Below, one piece after another: positions 1 through 10,600 of a stretch of 64,000 bases of DNA. Position 1 is the first letter of the stretch. Each line of letters begins with the position of its first letter. This stretch comes from Symbiodinium natans (taxonomy: Eukaryota > Sar > Dinophyceae > Suessiales > Symbiodiniaceae), in NCBI GenBank assembly GCA_905221605.1, contig CAJNDS010002708.1, positions 137,001-201,000 of the forward strand. The letters run 5' to 3'. The position numbers and the translations under genes were made by a program. The notes beneath the pieces were generated by a model. It was not told the DNA's origin. It saw only the letters and a list, made by a program, of their open reading frames with translations, and made no database searches.

Positions 1-355
1 GGCATGCCATGATGTTCCTTGCCGCAAGCTTGCACAGCCCAAATAAGGGGCCCCCCCCATTGGAAACACTGTGCTTGTATTTATGACGGGCTCTGAAGGT
101 TTAGGGTTCAAGGTTTATGGTTTGGGGTTGTAAGGTTTAGGGTTTGAGGCTTAGGGCTCTAATATTCAACTAAGGTTTAGGGTTTTGGGGTTTAAGGTTT
201 AACTAAGGTTTAGGGTTTAAGGTTTATTTGCACGGTGTTTAGAGTTTAATACTTGATGAAGGTTTCTAGTTCATGGCTTGGATAGTATGAAAAATTTTGA
301 TTTGTAGTCCTCATTGAGTTCAGGCACCCTCAAACATGTAACATGCTGCCCCACA

Positions 356-834
356 GGGTTTAGGGTTCAGGGTTCAGGGTTCAGGGTTCAGGGTTCAGGG
401 TTTAGGGTTTAGGGTTTAGCGTTTAGGGTTTAGGGTTTAGGGTTTAGGGCTCCGGTCCTTGGCCTGGAGCAGGGACTCCAACGACTCGTGACACCTCGGC
501 CGGAAGCTTGGGGCTCAGGAGGGTTTGGCGGGTTTAGGGTTTATGGTTTAGGGTTTAGGGTTTAGGGTTTAGGGTTAGGGTTTAGGGTTTAGGGTTTAGG
601 GTTTAGGGTTTAGGGTTTAGGGTTTAGGGTTTAGGGTTTAGGGTTTAGGGTTTAGGGTTTAGGGTTTAGGGTTTAGGGTTTAGGGTTTAGGGTTTAGGGT
701 TTAGGGTTTAGGGTTGAGGTTTGAGGGTTTAGGGTTTAGGGTTTAGGGTTTAGGGTTTAGGGTTTAGGGTTTAGGGTTTAGGGTTTAGGGTTTAGGGTTT
801 AGGGTTTAGGGTTTAGGGTTTAGGGTTTAGGGTT
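356..834 (+). repeat. Interstitial telomere-type array (TTTAGGG)n
   Basis: Tandem TTTAGGG heptamers in two blocks, 356-449 and 533-834, split by a GC-rich island at 450-530. The first block begins with TTCAGGG variants. The longer block has about 40 near-perfect units with one 6-bp slip and one degenerate stretch near 712-725. It is internal to the window and bounded by unique sequence, so it is not a chromosome end. Confidence 0.95.
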
Positions 835-3580
835 TGGGGCTTACCCGGCGGGTTGACCAACGGGGATGGTTTCGGATGGTTTTTTTCGAGGGTTCGTGTC
901 TTTCTTTCTGTCCACTGGAGAAAAGGCTTCGGGAAGGAAATTTGAAGTAGCTTGTTCCGAACAGGCACAGCAATGTCACTGGGCTCACTGAACTCAGTGT
1001 ACTTTACCCTCTCATATCTAATTGTTTTGTTCCATGACGGACTGCTCCTGTAGGACACCAAAATTGCAACCTGGAGACTTTTGGACCCTTAGCTTTAAAT
1101 CCTTCCCCTTCAGGGTTCACGATTTCAGCCCGTTACTTAGGGCTTGAGGTGCATAGGGTTAAGGGTGCGGCCCGGGTTTACTGTGCAGGGCCTGGGGTTT
1201 AGGTGTACCGAGTTTCAAGCTTAGGGTTTAAGAAGCAGCCGAAAATCATAATCTACATGTTCTTAATGATATGGGATTCTCTGGGTGGGCGGGTGCTTCC
1301 CCATCACAAGATGAAAAAGCTCGACTAGTGAAAGATAGTACATGAGCTGCTGAACCCTAAACCCTGAACCCTAAACCCCAAACCCACAACCCGAAACCCT
1401 AAACCTACCCTCGACCCTAAACCCTAAACCCTAAACCCTAAACCCTAAACCCTAAACCCTAAACCCTAAACCTCTGGGGTCCCCGGGCACCAGCGGATGC
1501 CTCCGCCGCGCCTCAGCGAAGCGGCGCCGGTGGAGCCAGGCCATGAGCCTGGCAAGGGTTTAGGGTTTAGGGTTTAGGGTTTAGGGTTTAGGGTTTAGGG
1601 TTTAGGGTTTAGGGTTTAGGGTTTAGGGTTTAGGGTTTAGGGTTTAGGGTTTAGGGTTTAGGGTTTAGGGTTTAGGGTTTAGGGTTGAGAGTTTAGGGTT
1701 TAGGGTTTAGGGGTGTAGGGGCAGGTTGGAACCATGCGCCCTGCAGCATAGTCCCTTACCCGTGTTTAAAGGGATTTAAAGGGATCCGAAGTGTGGGCCC
1801 TTACTATGAGGGCCGCAGCCCAGAGGAGATAGGATGCGGGGTTTAGGGCTTGGAGATTGTTGGGGTTTGGGGTTTGGGGTTTAGGGCTTAGGGCTTAGGG
1901 AATAGGGTTTGGGCTTTGGGGTTTAGGCTTTGTCGCGAAGATCTCCCTGAGATTCTCTACGGACCCTAAACCCTAAACCCCAGATCCCAAACCCTAAACC
2001 CTAAACCCCAAACCCCAAACCCTGAACCCGAAAATCTAAACCTGAACCCTAAACCCTAAACCCCAAACCCCAAACCCTGAACCCTACCCCTCCCAACTTG
2101 GTAGGCGAAGCATCTCAGCCCGCCTCTCGCCTGGCACGACGCCATGCGAGGCAAGGCACTCGCAAAGTGCCTGAGCTGCGCTGTGGGGTTTAGGGTTTGG
2201 GGTTTAGGTTTAGGATTTAGGGTTTAGGGTTTAGGGTTTAGGGTTGAGGGTTGAGGGTTTAGGGTTTGGGACTTGGGGCTTAGGGTTTAGGATTTAGGGT
2301 TTAGGGTTGAGGGTTTAGGGTCTGGGATTAGGATTTGGGGGTTGGCGCTGCAAAACACGGATTTCAGTTCAGGCTTCGGGGTTTGTGGCTTCGGGCTTAG
2401 GGGTAAATCATCCAAAACCCCCAGCCCCAAAAATCCCTAAACCCGAAACCCCCTAAACCCGAAACCTTCTCAACCTGTAACCTTAATCTGTCCCATAACC
2501 CCAGCAGGGTTTAGGGTTTGGGGTTTAGGGCTTAGGGCTACCTACCCGGAACCCTCAACCCTCAACCCTCAACCCTAAGCCCTAAACCCTAAACCCTAAA
2601 CCCTAAACCCTAAAAACGAAGCCCTAAACCCTAAACCCTAAACCCTAAACCCTAAACCCTAAACCCTAAACACCTAAACCCTAAACCCTAAACCCTAAAC
2701 CCCGCCATCCTGGCCTCGTGCTCATCGCGGAGGGACGCCAGGTGCTTAGAGAGAAGGCTCAGCTGGCCCTGCCTTGATTATAGAGTCCTTATGGGAGGGT
2801 TTAGGGTTTAGGGTTTAGGGTTTAGGGTTTAGGGTTTAGGGTTTAGGGTTTAGGGTTTAGGGTTTAGGGTTTAGGGTTTAGGGTTTAGGGTTTAGGGTTT
2901 AGGACTAGATTCCCTTCGTTCTCTCTGAATACTCATAAGTTCCCAAGCCCGAGGCAAAAGCCTGAGGGTTTGGGGGGGGGGGGGGGGGGGGGGGTTAGGC
3001 TTGAGCTTTCAGGGTTCTTGTGTGTGGTGAAAGCTTGTTACCACTCTAAACCCTAAACAATATTTTTGTAAACCCACTAAGCCTACACCTCTACACCCTG
3101 AACCTATAAACCCTAAATCCTAAACCGTAAGCCTTGAACCGTAAACCCCTAAACCTCTAAACCCTCAACCTTTTAACCCTAAACCTCTGAGCCCTGAACC
3201 TTTAAACCCTAAACCCTAGACCTGTAACCCTAAACCTCTGAACCCTAAACCCTCAAACCTTCAAACCTCTAAACCCATAAACCCTAATCCCTAAACCTTG
3301 AAGCCTTGAAACCTTAAGCCCTAAACACTAAACCAAAAAAACCTAGGCCCCTAGACCCCTAAACCTTTAAACCCTAAACCTCCGAACCTTTCAACCCTAC
3401 TCTAAGCCTGCCCTATACCCTAAACCATGAACTTTTAGCCTTAAATCAAAACCTGAACCTCTACACGTAAAATCAAAATTCTAAACCACTAAACCTCCAA
3501 AGCCGACACACGGCTCTGAGGAGCGGTCTGCGAGTGTAGCGCGTCCAGTACCTGTCGCGAGCTGTGGGCTTCGGGGCCTT
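445..3580 (-). CDS. Exon fragments of an unknown helix-rich protein gene
   Basis: No family was recognised. Between telomeric tracts there are GC-rich islands of 60-100 bp that are open on the minus strand and read as amphipathic helix. In transcript order: about 3488-3580 (contains SRQVLDALHSQTAPQSRVS), 2703-2775 (QLSLLSKHLASLRDEHEAR), 2090-2185 (CECLASHGVVPGERRAEM), 1929-1968 (SVENLREIFATK), 1480-1555 (RLMAWLHRRRFAEARRRHP) and 445-515 (CHESLESLLQAKDRSP). Common strand, Leu/Arg/Glu-rich composition and spacing suggest one gene with introns of telomere repeat. Start, stop and exact splice sites are not visible. Further minus-strand pieces at about 4553-4635 and 5776-5845 (RKVSAAEQGVCQILQKIG) may be upstream exons of the same gene. 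Confidence 0.4.
1380..1710. repeat. Paired CCCTAAA and TTTAGGG tracts around an exon island
   Basis: CCCTAAA units at about 1407-1471 point left and TTTAGGG units at 1556-1712 point right. They flank the island at 1475-1555. This head-to-head arrangement, G-rich strand outward on both sides, recurs across the window. Confidence 0.9.
2575..2993. repeat. CCCTAAA array, TTTAGGG array and G-homopolymer
   Basis: CCCTAAA units at 2575-2702, an exon-like island at 2703-2790, TTTAGGG units at 2795-2902, and an uninterrupted run of about 24 G at about 2971-2993. The G run and the TTTAGGG strand could both form G-quadruplexes. Confidence 0.9.
3000..3490. repeat. Degenerate CCCTAAA-like stretch
   Basis: About 490 bp of decayed telomere-like units (CCTAAACC, CCTGAACC, CCTTGAACC and similar) with no convincing reading frame. 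It looks like an old CCCTAAA array that has drifted. Nothing else is seen in it. Confidence 0.8.
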
Positions 3581-3751
3581 GGTGGCTTAGGGGTTTAGGG
3601 TTTAGGGTTTAGGGTTTAGGGTTTAGGGTTTAGGGTTTAGGGAGTTCGGGTTTAGGGTTGAGGGGTTGAGGGTTTAGGGCTTAGGGGGCCTTAGGGGCAT
3701 ACTAGGTCCACCTTTCCATCATCCCCCAAACCACCTATGAGCAGGGTTCTA

Positions 3752-3885
3752 CATGGGTGGTTGTCAAATTATGGTCCCTTTTTGGATCCCTCTTAGAGTA
3801 CGGCACTTAATGTTTAGGGTTTAGACCCTAAACCCTAAACCCTAAACCCTAAAAGGGATCATCATTTTGACAGCCACCCACATGG
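3752..3885. mobile_element. 134-bp inverted-repeat element with telomeric loop
   Basis: The left arm (3752-3783, CATGGGTGGTTGTCAAATTA and on) is matched in inverse by the right arm (3851-3885, ending TTTTGACAGCCACCCACATGG). The arms are about 32 bp with a few mismatches. The loop between them is TTTAGGG running into CCCTAAA. It resembles the MITE or introner-like elements elsewhere in the window, but neighbouring exons were not identified. Confidence 0.65.
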
Positions 3886-4499
3886 AGAAATAAGGGGGAA
3901 GTGAGAATTCTGAGTGGTGCCCGGCTACAGAACCGGATTCGAGGGCTCTATAACGAGGCAATCTCTATAGGCCATAACCCTAAACCCTGAACCCTTAAAC
4001 CCTCAACCCTAAACCCTATGCAGGGCATCGGGACCATGTTCCCATCTCAACCACAGCAACCCCTGAACACTAAACGTCTGTGATGATACTACTCCCCAAA
4101 GAACCCTAAACCCTGAACTCAGAAATCTCACAAATCCCACCTGACATCGTGCCCATTTTATGCGCCCCAAACTGACACATTTTTGAGACGTCCAGCGCAT
4201 TCTAAACCCCAAAAAACGCTAAACCCCTAAACCCAAATGCCCAACCCCTAAACCCAAAACCCAACCCCTAAACCCTAAACCCTAAACCCTAAACCCTAAA
4301 CCCTAAACCCTAAACCCCTCAACTCTAAGTCCCTCAACCCTAAACCCCTCAACCCTAAGCCCCTCAACCCTGAAACCGGAAACCCGGAGCCCTAAGCCAC
4401 CTCAGGCTACTCAACCCTAAACCCTAAACCTAAACCCTGAACCCTAAACCCTAAACCCTAAACCCTAAACCCTAAACCCTAAACCCTGAACCCATACAC

Positions 4500-4775
4500 C
4501 CTAAACCCCCTGAGCCCTAGAACAGCACCCCCCCCCCCCCCCCCCCCCCCCCCCCGCGCCTGGTTGAGCGGCGCTGACGATGCCTGCGGAGCGCTGACAC
4601 CTTGGGCCACGGTCGTAGCGTGTTGGGGCTCCGGACTTAGGGGCTCAGGGTTTAGGGTTTAGGGTTTTAGGGTTTTAGGGTTTTAGGGTTTTAGGGTTTA
4701 GGGTTTAGGGTTTAGGGTTTAGGGTTTAGGGTTTAGGGTTTAGGGTTTAGGGTTTAGGGTTTAGGGTTTAGGGGT
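4500..4775. repeat. C-homopolymer, then TTTTAGGG/TTTAGGG array
   Basis: A run of about 29 C at 4527-4555, a GC-rich island (4553-4640), then a mixed array at 4641-4772 in which four TTTTAGGG octamers sit inside TTTAGGG units. Confidence 0.85.
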
Positions 4776-5505
4776 GCAGGGTTGTAGGGTTGCAAGGGTT
4801 GGGGCAGCGAAGGGTTTGGGGGGTTGAGGGGTTTGGGGCAGCTTAGTGTAGGGCTTGGGTTTCTAGAGCGTGGGTGTAGGTTTTAGGGTTGCAAGGGTTT
4901 GGAGCTGTAGGGATTTTAGTAACCCTAAACCCTAAACCCTAAACCCTAAACCCAAAACCCTAAATCCTAAACCTTGGCAGCTTTTGGGGCTGTAGAGTTG
5001 ATGAGTGTGAGGTTGTAGGGTTTGTGGGGCAGTTTAGGGTTTAGGGGTTTGCGGGTTTGGGGTTTAGAGTTTAGGCCTAAACCCTAAACCCTAAACCCTC
5101 AACCCTAAACCCTAAACCCTTGTGGCGTCTGTGGGTTTGGGATTCAGGGCTCAGGGCAGCTCCGGGCAGGCGAGTGTCTCGAGTTCGGGGATTAGGGTTT
5201 AGGGTTCTAGCGACTAAGGATTTAGAGCTTGGGGGCTTGGGTGCTTAGGGTGCGTTTCGGGACTTCGGACAACCCTAAACGCCCCAGGTGCTGCCAAATC
5301 TAATGCATGCAAGCCATGAACCCTCTAAAGCCCTAAGCCCCATATCTAAACTTCTGAACCCCACACCTCAAAACCCCGACGCCCTCAACAGAGTCAAGGA
5401 CCAGGACCCAAGAATATACTGGGGTTTAGGGTTTAGGGTTTGGGGTTTAGGGCTTAGGGCTTACGCGCGCCTGAGATGGCTGCCCATGAGTGCATCGGAG
5501 TCACG

Positions 5506-5578
5506 GGAGCCGCCTCCCTGAATGAGCCCAATGCCCCTTACTTAAGGAAGATGGCTTCATTCATAAGAAGGCTCCCTA
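5506..5578. mobile_element. Short (about 73 bp) palindromic element
   Basis: GGGAGCCGCCTCCCTGAATG at the left is matched inversely by CATTCATAAGAAGGCTCCC at the right, with TTAAGG at the centre. It is hairpin-like and of MITE size. The family is otherwise not recognised. Confidence 0.45.
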
Positions 5579-5585
5579 AGGTTGG

Positions 5586-5715
5586 GGGTTTAGGGTTTAG
5601 GGTTTTTAGGGTTTAGGGTTTAGGGTTTAGGGTTTAGGGTTTAGGGTTTAGGGTTTAGGGTTTAGGGTTTAGGGTTTAGGGTTTAGGGTTTAGGGTTTAG
5701 GGTTTAGGGTTTAGG
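5586..5715 (+). repeat. TTTAGGG array
   Basis: About 18 tandem TTTAGGG units with one extended unit near 5600. Confidence 0.95.
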
Positions 5716-6104
5716 CTTTAATGTTTGGGGCTTGGGGTTTAAGAAACCTTCTTTGACTAAGGGGTAGGAAGGGCTCCGGGGTCCAATTTTCTGGAGGATC
5801 TGGCATACTCCCTGCTCAGCAGCCGACACTTTCCTCTGATCTTTGAAGCCCTGAAACCTTACATGGTAAACTTAAACACTAAGCCCGGCTGTCTAGGACT
5901 TAACCACCAAGAAGTACTAGTCAAAACAACAGTTATAATCATAAGGGTAACAATGAACACATGGGGGGTTTACGAAGATAAGAAACCCCTAAGAAGACCC
6001 CAAGAAGGGTTCCCTCATAACGAGGACCCTAATATCGGAACCCCCGTATCCCTAAACCCTAAACCCTAAACCCTAAACCTGTAACTAGGGTATTCATTTA
6101 TGGC

Positions 6105-6445
6105 AGTGTCGCGGTCGCATGTTTCTTGCCTTCACGTATGTCCATGCTGCGGATGCACGTCGCAATGCGAGAGAGTGCAAGCTGGAGCCAGCAGACGGTA
6201 AGCAGCCATCGTCGACAATAGGGTTTAGGGTTTAGGGTTTAGGGATTAGGTTCTGTTTCATGTCACGTGGTGCCCCAAGCTAACAGGACTGCAATGTACC
6301 TCGGCTCTCGAACCGAGCACAGGACACGTGTCTCTCACGCACGCGCTTGCAGCACATCGTCCTCTACCATTTGCTTAGGAACCCCCCCCCCCCCAAAAAA
6401 AAAAAAAACAAAACAAAATGTTCCTTATAAGGGTAATGTAGGGAT

Positions 6446-6487
<42 letters not shown>

Positions 6488-6960
6488 ATATTTCCTGGGG
6501 TTCGTAAGCAAATAGTAGTCCTGCTGAAGTTGAGTTACTGGAACACACACTCGTATTTCAGCTCAGTTTGGGCATGAAGGCTTCGGCACATGACTGTGCA
6601 AAGGGTTCCCGTTCCTTGTTTCAGATCTTTTAACCCCGAAGGACGGCCTGAATGCAGAAGCAATGGGAAACTTCAGCTTTCCCGAACGTACACAGGACCT
6701 CGACAAGACCTGCGCCAGGAAAGGAAGACTACCATTTGCTTAAGAGCCCCCGCAAAAAAAACAGAATGAGAATCCCTATATTACAGATGTTGATGTGTTT
6801 TTTTTTTTTTTTTGGGGGGGGGGGTTCTTAAGCAACCAGTAGAATCCCTATATTACAGAATATATTTTTGTTTTTGGGGGGTTCTTAATCAACTTGTAGA
6901 AGATCTTTCCGGACCAGGCTGAGGGAACAGCAACGGGCGCTCAGAGCTTGCGGTGCGTAG
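6105..6960 (+). CDS. Plus-strand multi-exon gene fragment split by two family-B elements
   Basis: No family was recognised. Three plus-strand pieces stay open. The first is about 6105-6196 (MFLAFTYVHAADARRNAREC), ending at a GTAAGC-type donor. The second is about 6600-6728 (LNAEAMGNFSFPERTQDLDK). The third is 6900-6960 and ends at a TAG at 6958 after REQQRALRACGA. The second and third are separated by the element at 6729-6899. Removing that element plus one 4-bp duplication rejoins them in frame as KGR then SFRTR, so the insertion probably behaves as an intron. A similar element at 6364-6518 lies between islands whose frame could not be settled. The product, start codon and remaining exons are unknown. 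Confidence 0.4.
6364..6518. mobile_element. Family B inverted-repeat element, copy 1
   Basis: The ends are CTACCATTTGCTTAGGAACC and its inverse GGTTCGTAAGCAAATAGTAG. They are flanked by a 4-bp direct repeat TCCT (6360-6363 and 6519-6522). The interior carries C and A homopolymers, the motif ATGTTCCTTATAAGGGTAAT shared with copy 3, and an expanded (TA)n microsatellite at about 6452-6482. Confidence 0.8.
6729..6899. mobile_element. Family B inverted-repeat element, copy 2
   Basis: Begins CTACCATTTGCTTAAGAGCC and ends GGTTCTTAATCAACTTGTAG, flanked by AAGA on both sides (6725-6728, 6900-6903). It carries two right-hand ends. An internal end GGTTCTTAAGCAACCAGTAG at about 6824-6843 is followed by a repeat of GAATCCCTATATTACAGA, so one copy has been partly duplicated. 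The flanking coding frame is preserved if the element plus one AAGA is removed. Confidence 0.8.
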
Positions 6961-7015
6961 GCTTCGGCAAAGGCACCTAGGCGCGCGAAACCCTAAGCCC
7001 TGAGCCCTGAGCCCT

Positions 7016-7076
7016 TAACCCTAAACCCTAAACCCTAAACCCTAAACCCTAAACCCTAAACCCTAAACCCTAACCC
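7016..7076 (-). repeat. CCCTAAA array
   Basis: About eight CCCTAAA units. The stretch 7080-7660 beyond it holds degenerate CCCTAAA text, a C-homopolymer at about 7407-7420 and unassigned unique sequence. Confidence 0.9.
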
Positions 7077-7668
7077 TAAATCCTAGACCCCGACACCCGA
7101 AACTTGAGAATGCTCGTGCAAGCAGCGTCCCGGACAACCCTCTCCACGGGGGTTCCGAATCCATTCGGACACACGTAGCACTCAATATCCACTAATTAAA
7201 CAAGACAGTACATACTGTAGACTACTTTATAGGGTTTAGCATTTGGGGTTTAGAGCAACTTGGTAAAGGAAGATACCTCAACACTCATACTGCGTACCTG
7301 TTGTACAGCTTAAGGATAATGAAGGTAAAAGGGGCCCTAAACCCTTAACCCCAAACCCTGTTCCCCATTTAGGGGCCAAAAGCAGCCCCCCTACTTTAGA
7401 TCAAGCCCCCCCCCCCCCCCACGTAACCAGGCTTTTCTTTTCACACATGGATCTTAAACTGATGGCTGATTCACTGATGACTGTACCATCGTGTGAAAAG
7501 GCGCTTGCATTGAAATTTCATTTCCTGCAGAGGCAGTCCATTGTGATGGCTGTACAATTCTCCGCCCCAGGCTGATTTCATTCACACCTGCAGGGAGCTA
7601 TTCGGACACGATTGGTCCAGAATAGCAAAAGTTGCGATTGCAAATGGGGATGAACGAGTTCGGGATGC

Positions 7669-10600
7669 CTAGGTTGCCTTGGCATGCTGCTTCAGGTGGG
7701 CAGCGAACATCCAGGAAAGGAAGAAGAGTAGCCTTGAAAGCGATTCTTCAAAAGCCATAACTTCGGTTGTAGGATTATTCCTACTGAATAAGGAGGCCCC
7801 AAAAAGTGTAAAATTCAACTATTGGCCAGGTAAGGCGCAGGGAAGTAAACCCAAAACCGTAAACCCTCAACCCTAATAGCAGGTAAGGCGCAGGTAAGTA
7901 CAGAGCTGCGACCCTGCGAAGCCAACGGAGGTCAGGATTGCCCCCAGCTGTGCCCCGGCACCCCGCCCGAGCCTTAGCTGTTCTTAGGGTTTAAGGCTTA
8001 GGGTTTAGGGTTTAGGGTTTAGGGTTTAGGGGGGCCCTGAAACAGAACCCCAAAACCAGAAGTTAATCTTCAAGAGCAGGAGCATCAGCAAGATCATGTT
8101 AATAGCGCTGGCCCGATCCTTGAAGCGCGGCGCCACAATCTTCGGCGCCAGGGCATAGGCGTAGTTCTTGACAACCGATGCCTAGACCCAAGAGCAACCC
8201 GGGAGTACAAAAAAAGAGCCCCCTGTTTTGGGGTTTTGGGGTTTAGGGTTTAGGGTTTAGGGTTTAGGGTTTAGGGTTTAGGGTTTAGGGTACTATAAGG
8301 GGCTAAAAAAAGGGGCAAATGGGCCTACTCTGGGTCCTGGATGCACAGGACTGGACCAGCCAGAGGCTACTAAGGGGCTTATAAGGGAACCTGAAGCCGC
8401 AAAGAAGGGATTCAGGCCCTAGTCTGGGCCCTAGATACACAAGACTGGAATAGCAACAACCTGAACCCTACAACACAAAAATGGGAACAAGGGCTACTAC
8501 TCTGGGGCCTAGATGCACAGGACTGGACCAGCAAGAGGCCGACGAACATGACGGTTATGGCAGCCGCGGGCCAGCTGTGCGAGAAGGGAATCGTGATCAT
8601 CGAGCACGCGGCTCCCAAGCAGGCACTGAACTGCAGGCCCTTCCGGTCTTCTACCAGCTTCGCCAAGCGGCTGCTGATAAGGGACCTGCACCATTGATGG
8701 GGAACTAGTCGAAGTGATCATTTTCTATTCTGTATTGGGGTAAACCCTAAACCCTAAACCCTTAAGTATTCATAAACAAGTAACATTATTCGCAACAATG
8801 ACCCAGGGACAGCAGGGACACGACCGCCATGAAGCCGGCCAAGGCAAAGGCCGTCACGGACACGCTCCATCCCCAGGTCTTCTCCTTACTGTTGGTTAGG
8901 GTTGAGGGTTTAGGGTTTAGGGTTCAGGGTTCAGGGTTCAGGGTTTAGGGTTCAGGGTTTAGGGTTTAGGGTTTAGGGTTCAGGGTTCAGGGTTTAAGGG
9001 TTTAAGGTTTAGGGCGGTACCCTGTACAATCCCTTAAGGTGCATATTAGTAAGTCTCCGCCAGCTTCACGAAGAAGACGATGGCCATGGTGTTGGTCAGG
9101 GAGCCTTGGTGGCCCAGTAACCGTATGATAACACAAGAGGGGTTTAGGGTGTAGGGTTTAGGGTTTAGGGTTCAGGGTCTAGGTTCCCTTCTTTGGGGGG
9201 ATTGGGTTACTTTACCAGGGTAACCGTATGATAGCAAGGGCTCCCCGCTGTTTTGGGGATTTGGTTGCTGTTTAAAAGGGAACCTAGGAGTAACCGGGGG
9301 TTGGTTGCTTTTTCAAAACTTCTAAAAGGGGGAAACCCTAAACCCTAAACCCTAAACCCTAAACCCCAAACCCTAAACCCTAAACCCTAAACCCTAAACC
9401 CTAAACCTCACTCAGCTGCCAGCCAGGAGCTCGCAAAGGCGGCGAAGAGGCACACCAAGAACCCGCTGGTCCACAGCCGTTCCTTGGTAGCCCAGTTTAG
9501 GGTTTAGGGTTTAGGGTTTAGGGTTTAGGGTTTAGGGTTTAGGGTTTAGGGTTTAGGGTGTAGGGTTTAGGGTTTAGGGTTTAGGGTTTAGGGTGTAGGG
9601 TTTAGGGTTTAGGGTTTAGGGTTTAGGGTTCAGGGCTTAGGGCTTAGCGTTCAGGAACCATATGATAATAGGGGCTCCCATACTTTTTGGCTGGTTACTT
9701 GAAAAGGGGACCCAGAACCCAAACAAAAACCTAAACCCTAAACCCTAAACCCTAAACCCTAAACCCTAAACCCTAAACCCTAAACCCTAAACCCTAAACC
9801 CTAAACCCTAAACCCCTGCAAAGGGGTACCACTGGGCTGCCCAGCTTCTGGTGACGCATCCTCCTGGCTCTCATGACTCTCCTGCTTGCCCGGTGCATCT
9901 TCCGGGTTCCTGCACCATGGGTTTAGGGTTTAGGGTTTAGGGTTTAGGGTTTAGGGTTTAGGGTTTAGGGTTTAGGGTTTGGGGTTTAGGGTTTAGGGCT
10001 TAGGGCTTAGGGCTTAGGGCTTAGGGTTTAGGCTATACTATTCACAAAAATGTAAAATGAGTTTCAACAACGACCCAGGTTCTCGAAGAAGAAGACAACC
10101 TTCAGAAGGAAGAGGTAGTAGGCAAAAGCCATGAACCTAGGATGGCAATGGATGGCACACATACAAAGCCTCTGAAAAAAAAAACGCTCCTATAATGGGA
10201 TCCTCTGAAACCCAATGAGGACTTCAGGGTTTAGGATTAAGGGTCTAGGTCTAGGGTTCGGGATTTAGGGTTTAGGGTTAGGGTTTAAGGTTTAGGGTTT
10301 CGGGTTTAGGGTTTAGCCAACAGCCTACCTAGGAACCAGCCCGGGATCGTGTCAGAGTCGAGGACCAGGTTCTCAATCCGCAGCTCCTTTACAAAGGTTT
10401 CCTGGGCCGCTGTTTAGGGTTTAGGGTTTAGGGTTTAGGGTAAGGAGACCCATCTTTTTCCATTTCTATGATTACCTTCACAAAGGTTTCCTGGGCCGCT
10501 GTTGGGGAACCTTGAGTGCTGGGCTATTAAGGTTCAGGGTTTGGGGGAAGGAGACCCATCTACTTCTATGATTACAAAAATATGTATCGAGTGCTAAGCT

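Noticed and set aside
356-834. A chromosome end (true telomere)
   Set aside because: The arrays are bounded by unique sequence on both sides, recur in both orientations throughout 53 kb, and are not terminal in the window.
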